Assembly: GCA_005887855.1 (NCBI GenBank)
Contig: VBQB01000011.1
Location: forward strand, 1 to 14,059
Direction: 5' to 3'
Length of the DNA: 14,059 bases
Source: Verrucomicrobiota bacterium
GTDB taxonomy: Bacteria; Verrucomicrobiota; Verrucomicrobiae; Chthoniobacterales; UBA10450
This document shows positions 1-7,538 of this stretch, piece by piece; position 1 is the stretch's first letter; each line of letters opens with the position of its first letter. The position numbers and the translations under genes are program-made. The notes beneath the pieces are model-generated. The model had not been told where the DNA came from and searched no databases. It saw only the letters and a list, made by a program, of their open reading frames with translations.

Positions 1-1
1 C

Positions 2-187
2 GAAATCAAACACTACGATTTGCACGAAAAACGCGAGCTGATCGCGAGAGACTGGCTGCCTGGCGGTCACGCTGTCATCGGGATCACAGCTGGTGCGTCC
101 TGTCCGAATAACTTGATCGAAGAAACTTTGATCCGCCTTTTTGAGCTGCGAGGGATCTCCCGCTACGAGCTCGACGCGGCCGCTTGA
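2..187 (+). CDS. ispH: 4-hydroxy-3-methylbut-2-enyl diphosphate reductase (IspH), C-terminal end
   Basis: This is the last 61 codons of a gene whose start lies left of the window. The peptide contains GGHAVIGITAGASCPNNLIE followed by ETLIRLFELRG. The TAGAS motif is the IspH signature near the C terminus; in the E. coli enzyme the serine of this motif helps bind the substrate diphosphate. IspH is a cytoplasmic [4Fe-4S] enzyme that performs the last step of the MEP pathway, reducing HMBPP to IPP and DMAPP. The cysteine cluster ligands are upstream of the window and cannot be checked. The frame closes with TGA at 185-187 and is followed directly by palindromic repeats, with Ku next on the same strand. 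Identification is firm from the motif although only a fragment is visible. Confidence 0.9.
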   Translation, partial: EIKHYDLHEKRELIARDWLPGGHAVIGITAGASCPNNLIEETLIRLFELRGISRYELDAAA

Positions 188-194
188 TTTTGGG

Positions 195-280
195 GAGCGC
201 AGGCTGCCAGCCTGCAGCGTTCGGCAGTTTACCGAATGCATTCCGTCTGCGAATCCGGCGGTCACAGACCGCCGCTACAG
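195..280. repeat. Cluster of short palindromes (REP-like) between ispH and ku
   Basis: Three small inverted repeats follow each other: GCAGGCT-GCC-AGCCTGC at 199-215, TTCGG/CCGAA at 220-236 and GGCGGTC-ACA-GACCGCC at 257-273, closing with CGCTACAG. Comparable palindromes occur at 6045-6080 (ending CCTACAG) and in degraded form at 7539-7560. They are non-coding; reading through them produces the false N-terminal extension of the Ku frame. They could act as a terminator after ispH, but no T-run follows. Confidence 0.75.
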
Positions 281-306
281 TCAGGAGATGCGAAATAACT
301 TTAGGT

Positions 307-1149
307 ATGCGCGCAATTTGGAAAGGCAGCATCAGTTTCGGCCTAGTTAACATCCCGATTGCTCTTTATCCGGCTACGCGGCGGGAAGAGCTCAAGTTTC
401 GTTTGCTTCGCGCCAAGGACCTGAGCCCCGTCAGCTACAAGCGGGTTGCGGAAGCTGACGGCAAAGAAGTTCCGTGGGACGAAATCGTTAAGGGTTATGA
501 ATACGAGAAGGGCAAATATGTTGTGTTGAAAGATGAGGATTTTCAGCGGGTCGATCTGGAAGCAACGCAGACGGTCGACATTCAGGATTTCGTGGATGAA
601 GAAGAGATCGATCCCATGTTCTTCTACAAACCCTATTATTTGGAGCCCCAAAAGGGTGGCGACAAAGCGTACGTGCTTTTACGCGATGCGCTCGAGGACA
701 GCAAAAAGGTCGGGATCGCGAAAGTCGTAATCAAAACCCGCCAGTATCTGGCCGGCGTGAAAGCGGAGGATGGCGTCCTCGTGCTCGAACTCATGCATTT
801 CGCCGAAGAACTGGCCGAGGCCGACAAGCTCCATGTCCCCAAAAAAATCGAGCCAGGGAAACGCGAAATGAATATGGCCAAATCGCTCATCGACAGCATG
901 AGCGCGAAATGGAATCCGGAAAAATATTGCGACGACTATCGCGAGGCGCTCATGGAAGTAATCGAAGAAAAGGTGGAAGCCGGTGGGAAAGAGATCGAAG
1001 AAAAACCGAAGCCCAGGAAACAACCAACCAAAGTGATCGACCTTGTTTCAGTCTTGCAACAGAGCCTGGAGAAGACTGGCGGCGCTAAAAAGAAAACGGC
1101 AAGGAAACATCGCGCGAAACACGCGCACGACGCAAAGAAAGCAGCGTGA
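307..1149 (+). CDS. ku: Prokaryotic Ku protein (non-homologous end joining)
   Basis: The 280-residue product is a bacterial Ku homologue, a homodimeric ring that binds DNA double-strand ends and recruits LigD for end joining. Family marks are the N-terminal MRAIWKGSISFGLVNIPI (residues 1-18), the core FFYKPYYLEP (105-114), and the segment YCDDYREALMEVIEEK (207-222). The length is usual for bacterial Ku, and a Lys/Arg/His-rich tail from about residue 236 matches the basic C-terminal extensions of this family. I chose ATG 307 because the peptide begins exactly as Ku proteins do. The frame stays open further upstream, but that part is repeat sequence (translated as GCQPAA...RRSQTAATVR). No strong Shine-Dalgarno sequence precedes the ATG; AGGAG at 283-287 is too far away. 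No ligD is present nearby. Confidence 0.95.
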   Translation: MRAIWKGSISFGLVNIPIALYPATRREELKFRLLRAKDLSPVSYKRVAEADGKEVPWDEIVKGYEYEKGKYVVLKDEDFQRVDLEATQTVDIQDFVDEEEIDPMFFYKPYYLEPQKGGDKAYVLLRDALEDSKKVGIAKVVIKTRQYLAGVKAEDGVLVLELMHFAEELAEADKLHVPKKIEPGKREMNMAKSLIDSMSAKWNPEKYCDDYREALMEVIEEKVEAGGKEIEEKPKPRKQPTKVIDLVSVLQQSLEKTGGAKKKTARKHRAKHAHDAKKAA

Positions 1150-1150
1150 C

Positions 1151-1245
1151 GTAGCGTAAGCGTCTCGCTTGCGCTTCTTGCCTCACAAATGACGCAACCC
1201 TGGGCTTGCGTTTTGATTAGGTCGCAAGCGGGACGCTTACGCTAC
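1151..1245. repeat. Long inverted repeat after ku
   Basis: Arm 1151-1173 and arm 1223-1245 are 23 bases each and are reverse complements with a single mismatch (GTAGCGTAAGCGT at the outer end, CTCGCTTGCG against CCCGCTTGCG inside). A second nested stem lies in the loop (ACGCAA at 1192-1197 with TTGCGT at 1206-1211). The element fills most of the gap between ku and the first DoxX gene. It looks like a miniature dispersed repeat and could also stop transcription leaving ku, although it lacks a T-run. Confidence 0.8.
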
Positions 1246-1300
1246 TCTGGGCGTGTGTGAATTTCTTGACAGACAAGATCGACATCATCAACCTCGCCGG

Positions 1301-1747
1301 ATGAACTTTCTGAGTCGATTTACGGATCCAGTTTACTGCGTCATGCGGCTAATCGTGGGGCTGGTTTACGCTTGTCATGGCGGCCAAAAGCTTCTTGGTT
1401 TTCCCGGTGGTGGACACGGCGGCGCACAAGGCCTGATGCTCGTGGGCGGAATTGTTGAACTCGTCGGCGGTTTCTTGATCGCATTTGGTTTGTTTACACG
1501 TCTAGCTGCGTTCGTTTCCAGCGGTGAAATGGCTGTTGCCTATTTTATGGTACACGCCGCGGGCAAGGCGCTGGCCCATGCCGCGGCTCCTATCGAACAA
1601 TTCTTCCCAATTCTGAACAAAGGAGAACTGGCCGTGGTCTTGTGCTGGATATTTTTGTTCATGGTTTTCTACGGCCCGGGACGTTGGAGCATCGATGCAA
1701 TGTTGTTTCGCAGAAATGCGCCTGCAACGACTCCATCGACCGCTTAA
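1301..1747 (+). CDS. DoxX family membrane protein, copy 1
   Basis: The 148-residue hydrophobic protein has about four membrane segments (near residues 11-34, 45-64, 68-87 and 109-125). The C-terminal signature FFPILNKGELAVVLCW (101-116) followed by FYGPGRWSID (123-132) is typical of the DoxX family (COG2259). DoxX was first named for a subunit of an archaeal thiosulfate:quinone oxidoreductase, but most bacterial members have no assigned reaction, so only a membrane redox-related role can be suggested. I chose ATG 1301 (MNFLSRFTDP) because the paralogue downstream starts with the same residues; a GTG at 1253 would add 16 residues from the leader. No Shine-Dalgarno sequence is visible. It forms a tandem pair with the gene 22 bases downstream. 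Confidence 0.88.
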   Translation: MNFLSRFTDPVYCVMRLIVGLVYACHGGQKLLGFPGGGHGGAQGLMLVGGIVELVGGFLIAFGLFTRLAAFVSSGEMAVAYFMVHAAGKALAHAAAPIEQFFPILNKGELAVVLCWIFLFMVFYGPGRWSIDAMLFRRNAPATTPSTA

Positions 1748-1769
1748 GATCGACTCATCGACTTCGGCA

Positions 1770-2177
1770 ATGAACTTTCTGAATCGATTTACGGATCCGG
1801 TCTATTGTCTGATGCGCTTGATCTTTGGCTTGAATTTTGCCAGTCACGGCGGCCAGTTGGTGTTGGGCTTGTTTGGCGGGATGCCTGGTTCCGATAAACC
1901 GCTCCTTCAGCTTTGTGGCTGGATTTGCCTTGTCGGCGGATTTCTGATTGCGTTTGGTCTGCTTACGCGTCTAGCCGCTTTTATATCGAGCGGCACCATG
2001 GCAGTGGCATACTTCATGGCCCACGCGCCGCATAGCTTTTTCCCCATCGCCAATCAAGGAGAGCGCGCAGTATTTTACTCTTGGGTCTTCCTCTTTATTT
2101 TCTTTTACGGCCCAGGACGTTGGAGTATCGACGCCACGTTCTGTAGGAAATCAGGATCGCCAGCGCCGACCGCTTGA
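1770..2177 (+). CDS. DoxX family membrane protein, copy 2
   Basis: The 135-residue protein is a clear tandem paralogue of the preceding gene. The N termini are MNFLNRFTDPVYCLMRLIFG here and MNFLSRFTDPVYCVMRLIVG there. Both share the block LVGGFLIAFGL.TRLAAF.SSG.MAVAYFM and the ending FYGPGRWSID. It has the same layout of about four membrane helices and the DoxX signature NQGERAVFYSW. The copies differ most in the loop after HGGQ and in copy 2 lacking about ten residues before FFPI. The leader bases before both start codons also resemble each other (AAGATCGACATCATCAAC against AAGATCGACTCATCGAC), so the duplication included upstream DNA. The two genes are probably co-transcribed. Function beyond DoxX membership is unknown. 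Confidence 0.87.
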   Translation: MNFLNRFTDPVYCLMRLIFGLNFASHGGQLVLGLFGGMPGSDKPLLQLCGWICLVGGFLIAFGLLTRLAAFISSGTMAVAYFMAHAPHSFFPIANQGERAVFYSWVFLFIFFYGPGRWSIDATFCRKSGSPAPTA

Positions 2178-2193
2178 ATACGATAAAGACAGT

Positions 2194-2224
2194 TGTCATT
2201 TCGAGCGAAGTCGAGAAATCTCTT
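2194..2224. repeat. Dispersed repeat, GTCATTTCGAGCGAAG type
   Basis: The bases GTCATTTCGAGCGAAG followed by TCGAGAAATCTC match a short imperfectly palindromic element that I recall from many bacterial genomes, where it is often mistranslated as the peptide VISSEVEKSL. Here it sits between DoxX copy 2 and the hydrolase gene, and the same peptide appears if the hydrolase frame is extended upstream. Its role is unknown. Confidence 0.6.
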
Positions 2225-2230
2225 ACTGTG

Positions 2231-3034
2231 ATGAAACGCATTCTCTTCGCGCTGGCGCTCATTCTCGTTTCGCAATCACTTCTCGCCGAGGTGATGAAAG
2301 ATTTCGGCAAGGATCGTTTGAACAGCTCGCCGCGTCACGGCGAATGGGTCGATATCAAGTCCGGCGACCGCACAATCAGAGCATTCGCCGTCTATCCAGA
2401 GCGCAAAGATAAAGCGCCGGTTGTCCTCGTCATTCACGAGATCTTTGGGCTGACGGATTGGGCGCGGAGCTTGTGTGACGAGTTGGCCGAGGCTGGTGTT
2501 ATCGCGATCGCGCCTGACTTGCTCAGCGGACAAAAACTCGAAGATGTCGATGCCGCGCGCAAAGCGACCTACGCGCTACCGAAAGAGCAAGTGCAAGCCG
2601 ACCTTGATGCCACTACAAATTACGCACTTACAAAAATTCCGGCCGCCAATGGGACGCTGGCGGTTTGCGGTTTTTGCTGGGGCGGGGGATGGGCCTTCGA
2701 TTACGCGAGCATGAATCCGAAATTGAAAGCCGCGTATTCGTTTTATGGAATTGCCCTCGATGACCCGGCGAAAATCGCAAAGATCCCATGCCCGGTTTAC
2801 GGTTTTTACGCCGAAAACGACGCGCGCGTGGACGCGACCATTCCAAAAGCGGACGAGCTAATGAAAGCTGCCGGCAAGAAATACGAGCCGGTGATTTACA
2901 AAGGCGCGGGCCACGGCTTTATGCGTTCGGGCGAGCCAAACAATCCCCAAGTCCGCGAAGGAGATCGCAAGGCGCGCGACGAGGCGTGGGCGCGGTGGAA
3001 GGCGTTGCTCGCTGATCTCTCTCGAAGTGAATAG
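2231..3034 (+). CDS. Secreted dienelactone hydrolase family protein
   Basis: The 267-residue alpha/beta hydrolase belongs to the dienelactone hydrolase family (COG0412). Residues 1-19 form a signal peptide: MKR, a hydrophobic stretch, and a likely cut after SLLA. Motifs in order are VIHEIFGL (68-74), the nucleophile elbow CGFCWGG with Cys149, the acid in AENDARVD (Asp197) and GHGF with His228. This gives the Cys-Asp-His triad usual in the family. Dienelactone hydrolases open enol-lactones in chlorocatechol degradation, but exported members of this broad family act on unknown esters, so the substrate is not assigned. I chose ATG 2231 because it begins the signal peptide; the upstream extension is the dispersed repeat. 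The gene follows the DoxX pair by 53 bases on the same strand. No Shine-Dalgarno sequence is visible. Confidence 0.9.
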   Translation: MKRILFALALILVSQSLLAEVMKDFGKDRLNSSPRHGEWVDIKSGDRTIRAFAVYPERKDKAPVVLVIHEIFGLTDWARSLCDELAEAGVIAIAPDLLSGQKLEDVDAARKATYALPKEQVQADLDATTNYALTKIPAANGTLAVCGFCWGGGWAFDYASMNPKLKAAYSFYGIALDDPAKIAKIPCPVYGFYAENDARVDATIPKADELMKAAGKKYEPVIYKGAGHGFMRSGEPNNPQVREGDRKARDEAWARWKALLADLSRSE

Positions 3035-3040
3035 TAACTT

Positions 3041-3083
3041 GTGACTAGTGAATCGTTATGGGCCAGCCGCGGATTCACGTCAC
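3041..3083. terminator. Inverted repeat between convergent genes
   Basis: GTGACTAGTGAATC at 3041-3054 pairs with GATTCACGTCAC at 3072-3083 (GTGAATC with GATTCAC, plus an outer GTGA with TCAC). It lies in the 65-base gap between the hydrolase gene and the convergent peptidase gene, where a bidirectional terminator would be expected. There is no clear T-run on either strand, so the termination role is an inference from position. Confidence 0.4.
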
Positions 3084-3099
3084 TGATCACCATGAACAA

Positions 3100-5217
3100 T
3101 CATTTGGCGCCTTCTAGTTCATCGGCGAGCGCGCTTGCATCATAAACTTTGCGCAAAGCTTCGATGATCGCGGCGGAATCGACCGAGACGGCGCGCGCTT
3201 GTTTGTCGGTGAAAATGCAGTCGAGGACGAGCGATTGAATGTTGCCGTCGAAAATGATTCCCACGAATTCGCCGGCCTTGTTCACGACCGGACTGCCGCT
3301 GTTACCGCCGATAATGTCAGCATCGGAGACAAAATTGAAATGCGTCGATAGATTCAAGTTGGTCTTTTTGTCAATCCAACGCTGTGGCAGATCGAACGGC
3401 GGTCGGTTGTCGTGCTCGGATGAACGCTGATATAAACCGGCAAAGTCAGTGAACGCGGGAATCTGTTTTCCGTCTTCTTCATAGCCGCGCACCTTTCCAT
3501 AGGAAAGCCGGAGTGTGAAAGTTGCATCGGGATAACTGCTCGTCCCTTCAACGGCGAAACGCGGCTTCGCAATTTCCGAGTACGCTTGCTTTTTGGTTTC
3601 TTCCTGCGCGTCGTTAATCTTTCGCGCTTCACGCGCAGGCGCGTCGATCATGCCTGCGAGATCGAGCATGGGATCGTGCGCCGCTTGCACCGCAGCCGCG
3701 CCTTTCGCATAAAGGTCTTTTCGAACCGCAACATCCTTCAATTTCGTGCCGGAGACTAGTTCCATAGCGCGCGCGTGCGGTGATTTTCCGGCGAGCACTT
3801 TCTGCACGAGTGGATCGGTCGCCCCAAATTGCGAGGCGAAATCGGTCAACGAATCAGTCAGGCGCAATATTTCGTAATCGTCGTAAATCGGCTCGGTGGA
3901 AAAAAGTTCGAGCTCGAGCGATTCACGAGCGCTGTCGCGAAATTCTGGGATCCGCTCGCCGTTGGGCTTGGCGCGTTCGTCCACTGCGCGAATGAGCAAG
4001 CGCGCGTATTTGAAAAGATTGCCGACCAATGCGCGCGGCTCCCGATAACTCGTCGTTTTTGGGCGCTCCATTTCGAGATAATTGTAGAGGGAGGCGTTCC
4101 TTGCGATGTCCGCTTGCGCCTTTTTGATTCGAGCGTACGCAGCACCGGTCGATCTTAGCTTAGGATCGCGCGCAATCGCGTCACGTAATTTTTGTTCGCG
4201 ACCTTGCAGCTGAGACCAGACCTCCGGATCGAGCAGGCCGGCAAGATACCCATCATAGCGTTTCCGATTGTTTTGATCGCCGAAGAGGTCGTCGCGCGCT
4301 TTTCTTGCATTCTCGAATGAGCGCTCACCGTAAGCTATTTCCAGCACTTCGCGCCGGTTAAACATGCGCAAGAGATAAGGTAGAAAACGATCACGCATGT
4401 CGGCCAGTTCATCCAAGCTAAGTTGCCGATCCGTTTTCCCCGGGCTGCCGCTCACGAACGTCAGCTCGCCGTCACTCGGCCCGCGCGAATTCCATTTCAA
4501 GAAATTATTGATCTTCGCTGGCTGCCCGTTTTCGTAAACACGAAAGATGCAGATATCGAGATCGAAGCGCGGGTACTCGAAATTATCCGGGTCGCCGCCG
4601 TAAAAGGCCATCTGCTGTTCCGGCGCGAAAGCGATCCGCACATCATCGTAGCGTTTGTAACGATAAAGATGATAAGCGCCGCCTTGATAAAGCGTGATTA
4701 CATCGGAACGCAGTCCAGTCTTCTCTTTGCTTTCTTTTTCGATGGCCGCTATCGCATTGCCGCGTGCCGCCGATGCTTGATCGGCATTCATGCCAGGCTT
4801 GACCGCGCCATTTACTCGCGCCGTAACATCTTCGGTCGAGACCAGGACGTTGAGCTCGAGATCGGCACACTTGATCTCCTCGGCGTTGGTCTTCGCGTAA
4901 AAGCCATTTTTCAAATAATTGTGCTGCTCGCTCGAGGCTTTTTGTAGCGCATCCGCGCCGACGTGATGATTAGTGATGCAGAGCCCGGTCGCGGAAACGA
5001 ATGAGCCGCTGCCGCCCGAGTTGAAACGGACACTCGCTTTTTGCAGATGCTCCAGCCACTGCGGCGTGGGCTCGAACTGATATTTTTCCTTTAGCTGTTT
5101 GAGCGGTGGCGCACTGAAGAGCCACATGCCTTCATCGGCTCTGGCCACTGTGGCGAGGCCGATTGCACAGACGATCGTGAAGACGAGTTTTCGCGCGTTC
5201 GAAAAAGCGATAGGCAT
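3100..5217 (-). CDS. S46 family dipeptidyl-peptidase (DPP7/DPP11-like)
   Basis: The 705-residue protein has a signal peptide (residues 1-27, ending ATVARA) and the length usual for peptidase family S46. These are periplasmic or outer-membrane serine exopeptidases that remove dipeptides from peptide N termini. Catalytic landmarks are GGSGSFVSATGLCITNHHVG (68-87) with the active His at about 85, GGDPDNFEYPRFDLDICIF with the Asp at about 220, and GGNSGSPVV with Ser640. Most family members have Cys after the NHH; here it is Val. The pocket region after Ser640 (FDGNIQSLVLD) lacks a residue I could use to decide between DPP7-like (hydrophobic) and DPP11-like (acidic) specificity. The start MPIAFSNARK gives an ordinary signal peptide. 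The gene is divergent from the sulfotransferase gene across 64 bases and convergent with the hydrolase gene. Confidence 0.93.
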   Translation of the reverse strand: MPIAFSNARKLVFTIVCAIGLATVARADEGMWLFSAPPLKQLKEKYQFEPTPQWLEHLQKASVRFNSGGSGSFVSATGLCITNHHVGADALQKASSEQHNYLKNGFYAKTNAEEIKCADLELNVLVSTEDVTARVNGAVKPGMNADQASAARGNAIAAIEKESKEKTGLRSDVITLYQGGAYHLYRYKRYDDVRIAFAPEQQMAFYGGDPDNFEYPRFDLDICIFRVYENGQPAKINNFLKWNSRGPSDGELTFVSGSPGKTDRQLSLDELADMRDRFLPYLLRMFNRREVLEIAYGERSFENARKARDDLFGDQNNRKRYDGYLAGLLDPEVWSQLQGREQKLRDAIARDPKLRSTGAAYARIKKAQADIARNASLYNYLEMERPKTTSYREPRALVGNLFKYARLLIRAVDERAKPNGERIPEFRDSARESLELELFSTEPIYDDYEILRLTDSLTDFASQFGATDPLVQKVLAGKSPHARAMELVSGTKLKDVAVRKDLYAKGAAAVQAAHDPMLDLAGMIDAPAREARKINDAQEETKKQAYSEIAKPRFAVEGTSSYPDATFTLRLSYGKVRGYEEDGKQIPAFTDFAGLYQRSSEHDNRPPFDLPQRWIDKKTNLNLSTHFNFVSDADIIGGNSGSPVVNKAGEFVGIIFDGNIQSLVLDCIFTDKQARAVSVDSAAIIEALRKVYDASALADELEGAK

Positions 5218-5281
5218 CGGCCAGCATAAAGTGCTGACCAGCCCGCGACAACTGATCCGCGATCCGTTATAGAGTGTGGCA

Positions 5282-6043
5282 ATGTTTCAAACGAAGCGGC
5301 GAAGGATCGAGCGACTCGATTTCATTCTGGCGGGTGCGCAAAAGTCGGGGACAACGGCGCTGCACTATTTTCTCGAGAAACATCCAAACATCACGATGGG
5401 CGACCAGCAGGAAATCCATTTCTTCGATAACGAAGCGATGTTTGCCGGCGCGGTCGATTATGAACAACTACACAAGCATTACCCGGCGCTTGCGCCGTCA
5501 ACTATTGCCGGTGACTGCACGCCAAGTTACGTCTACTACGAGCCAGCGGCGGAACGGATTTGGCAATACAATCCGAAAATCAAATTGCTCGTTCTTTTGC
5601 GCAATCCCGTTGAGCGCGCCTTTGCGCATTGGAACATGCAAAGATTCAAGGGACGCGAGCCGTTGGATTTCTTCGATGCCGTGAGGGAAGAAGAAACGCG
5701 CATCGCCGGCGCGCCGCCGGCCGAAACGCGCCGTTTTGCTTACGTCGATCGGGGATTTTATGCCCGGCAACTCGAGCGTCTCTTCAAATTCTTCCCGCGC
5801 GACCAAGTGAAGGTCGTTAAGTTCGAAGAGTTCACGGGCAAACAGCGGGAAACGCTTGTTTCCATCTTTTCGTTTCTCGGTCTCGAGCCGCTGCGTTCGG
5901 TGCGCAGCAAAGACAGAAATGTTGTGCCATACGAACGCATGATGAATTGGGAGGAGAGAATTTTCCTCTACAATCTTTTCGCGGATGACATCGCCAAGGT
6001 CGAACAAATGCTTGGTTGGGATTGCTCTGATTGGAAACTGTAG
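5282..6043 (+). CDS. Sulfotransferase domain protein
   Basis: The 253-residue protein matches the PAPS-dependent sulfotransferase fold. The 5'-phosphosulfate loop is FILAGAQKSGTTALHYFLEK (residues 14-33). The 3'-phosphate motif is LLVLLRNPVERAFAHW (102-117), where the usual Ser is replaced by Ala (AFAHW against the common AYSHY). The stretch YVDRGFYARQLERLFKFFP, then QVKVVKFEEF, is typical of the bacterial heparan-sulfate-type group (PF00685/PF13469). Such enzymes transfer sulfate to glycans, lipids or small molecules; the acceptor here is unknown. I chose ATG 5282; a GTG at 5276 in the same frame would add only two residues. A weak promoter pair (GCGACA at 5246, TTATAG at 5267, spacing 16) precedes it, which would leave a very short leader. 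The upstream peptidase gene is divergent. Confidence 0.88.
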   Translation: MFQTKRRRIERLDFILAGAQKSGTTALHYFLEKHPNITMGDQQEIHFFDNEAMFAGAVDYEQLHKHYPALAPSTIAGDCTPSYVYYEPAAERIWQYNPKIKLLVLLRNPVERAFAHWNMQRFKGREPLDFFDAVREEETRIAGAPPAETRRFAYVDRGFYARQLERLFKFFPRDQVKVVKFEEFTGKQRETLVSIFSFLGLEPLRSVRSKDRNVVPYERMMNWEERIFLYNLFADDIAKVEQMLGWDCSDWKL

Positions 6044-6044
6044 G

Positions 6045-6080
6045 ACGCTGCCAGCGTTCAATAGGAAGCCAACGGCTTCC
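6045..6080. repeat. Pair of short palindromes (REP-like) between convergent genes
   Basis: Two small palindromes with three-base loops follow the sulfotransferase stop: ACGCT-GCC-AGCGT at 6045-6057 and GGAAGCC-AAC-GGCTTCC at 6064-6080, then CCTACAG. The layout (arm, GCC or AAC/ACA loop, arm, CTACAG end) is the same as at 195-280, so this is a second copy of the same repeat class. It lies in the 69-base gap before the convergent methyltransferase stop and may also stop transcription from both sides. Confidence 0.7.
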
Positions 6081-6112
6081 CCTACAGAATGTCGATCTTG
6101 TCCGCCGACGTG

Positions 6113-6862
6113 CTACTTCTCGATTTCTTTGAATCGTGGACGTCGAGTCGGGTCCGCAGCGAGCAGTGCTTTCGACCGAAAGATGCGCGCGCCTTGCGAT
6201 AGGAAAGAGTCGCGCAGTTCGTTTGTAAAAAATGAGGCGCCGTTAGGGCGCAGATTAAAATCCAGCAGGAGACGACCGTTCGGTTTGAGAAACCGTGTCC
6301 GGATATCGTTGATGAAAAAATTCCACTCGGCGGGAGTCCATTCGTTCCACTCTCCGTTTTCCGCGCGCGTTATTCGGTGAAAACAAACGCGATGCGCCGT
6401 GACGAGATCGAATTTGTCTCCGAGATCGGGCAGTGGAACTCGGGGGTGAATACGCGAGATAACCCGATGCACGTTCAACAACTCAGTTGTGCCGCGAAAG
6501 AGCGGTTCTTCATCGGTATCGAGGCCGACTGCCTCGTGACCGAAGAAACGACAGACGTAGAGGAAATATCCCGCGCCGCATCCAAGATCGAGAATCCGGA
6601 GAGGCGGGGTCCGATCCAGCCAAAGATCCTGGGCGCGCTCGACGTTGATGCCGATCCAGTAGGCGGCGTCTTCATACGCGTTGATCTTTCGCGCATTGGG
6701 CCGGTATGGATAACATTCGCGTAGCCTGGCAAATTCTGCCCGGTCAAGCGTCGCCAGAATTCGCCGGGCGCTAACGGGATGCCTCCAACGGCAGAGATGC
6801 TCCCAAAAGCTTTCCGCCGCGTCGAAGGAAAAGAGCTTTTGGAACTTGCGCGAAAGGTGCAC
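6113..6862 (-). CDS. Class I SAM-dependent methyltransferase
   Basis: The 249-residue protein has the Rossmann methyltransferase core. Motif I is RILDLGCGAGYFL (residues 89-101), the acidic end of strand 2 is AVGLDTD (111-117), and the later strand is KFDLVTAHRVCFH, where most families carry an acidic or Asn residue. RFLKPNGRLLLDFNLR gives the strand-5 region. The N-terminal 80 residues, rich in Arg and aromatic residues, precede the core and may contact the substrate, which is unknown. The start is GTG at 6860-6862; an in-frame stop lies just upstream and there is no ATG nearby, so the N terminus is likely but not certain. It lies 47 bases downstream of a hypothetical membrane protein gene on the same strand and may share its transcript. 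Confidence 0.82.
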   Translation of the reverse strand: MHLSRKFQKLFSFDAAESFWEHLCRWRHPVSARRILATLDRAEFARLRECYPYRPNARKINAYEDAAYWIGINVERAQDLWLDRTPPLRILDLGCGAGYFLYVCRFFGHEAVGLDTDEEPLFRGTTELLNVHRVISRIHPRVPLPDLGDKFDLVTAHRVCFHRITRAENGEWNEWTPAEWNFFINDIRTRFLKPNGRLLLDFNLRPNGASFFTNELRDSFLSQGARIFRSKALLAADPTRRPRFKEIEK

Positions 6863-6909
6863 GCAGAAACGATGCAGCTAACTGGGCTACAGACAAGCTG
6901 GGCTTCAGT

Positions 6910-7527
6910 TTAGGGGCTGATATCAATGCGGATCAGACCAGTGGAACCTTCGTGAGTCGTGAAACCCCTTGCCCAGCCGTCGCCCGGATAAAAGTGTTGT
7001 TCGTAACGCCAAAGCATTTCCAGGTTCGCGCCGGAACGCTTCTTCCAAAGTAGCCGGTAATAAAGGTGCCGTTTCCACGACGGCGAATGTCCGGTCATAA
7101 AATTGAAATCGAATGGGGTGGGCCAACTGAGAGCGCTTCGCTGGATTGCGATGAAAGCATCGTCGCCTGCGGACGGTGTGGCCGCTAAAGTCTCCCCAGC
7201 ATTCTCCGGTGAGGTGCGCAACGGGCCGAAAGGAAAAACCTTGCCTCCGGCTGCCAAAGCAAACTGATCATCTTTTGTCGAGCCGATGCTAGGGGAAAGG
7301 TCAGCCGGAATTCGGTTATTCAGACTCATCCCGAGATCGTTGATGCGAAGGACGCCGCCGGTCCCGCTTCCTTCGTACGCAAGCGAGTTGACCTTCTCGG
7401 AACTCATCTCAATCGTCCCGAAGCGATCGAGGAACAATGAAATCTGACGCCCGCGGAAGATCCATAGTGCCGACAGCACGATGACGAATACGGCGACAAT
7501 CGCAAACGTGATCAGAATTCTACGCAC
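6910..7527 (-). CDS. Unknown membrane-anchored protein
   Basis: I do not recognise a family. The 205-residue product begins with a short basic start and one strong membrane segment (MRRILITFAIVAVFVIVLSALWIF, residues 1-24), most likely an N-in anchor with the rest outside the cytoplasm. The exterior part is Gly/Ser-rich, contains no Cys, and ends with an aromatic block (RHLYYRLLWKKRSGANLEML, then WRYEQHFYPGDGW). The start is GTG at 7525-7527; a stop codon two codons upstream rules out a longer form. It lies 48 bases after the DUF885 gene and 47 before the methyltransferase gene on the same strand, suggesting a three-gene transcript. Confidence 0.72.
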   Translation of the reverse strand: MRRILITFAIVAVFVIVLSALWIFRGRQISLFLDRFGTIEMSSEKVNSLAYEGSGTGGVLRINDLGMSLNNRIPADLSPSIGSTKDDQFALAAGGKVFPFGPLRTSPENAGETLAATPSAGDDAFIAIQRSALSWPTPFDFNFMTGHSPSWKRHLYYRLLWKKRSGANLEMLWRYEQHFYPGDGWARGFTTHEGSTGLIRIDISP

Positions 7528-7538
7528 AAATCAAAGAT

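Noticed and set aside
184..306. In-frame extension of Ku upstream to a TTG at 184
   Set aside because: The added residues come from the palindromic repeats and overlap the end of ispH; Ku proteins begin at MRAIWKGSIS.
4423..4947. A 174-codon + strand frame inside the S46 peptidase gene
   Set aside because: It is antisense to a well-conserved gene with a complete catalytic triad and shows no recognisable motif.
5498..6061. A 187-codon minus-strand frame opposite the sulfotransferase
   Set aside because: It is the complement of a gene with clear PAPS-binding motifs; no motif of its own.
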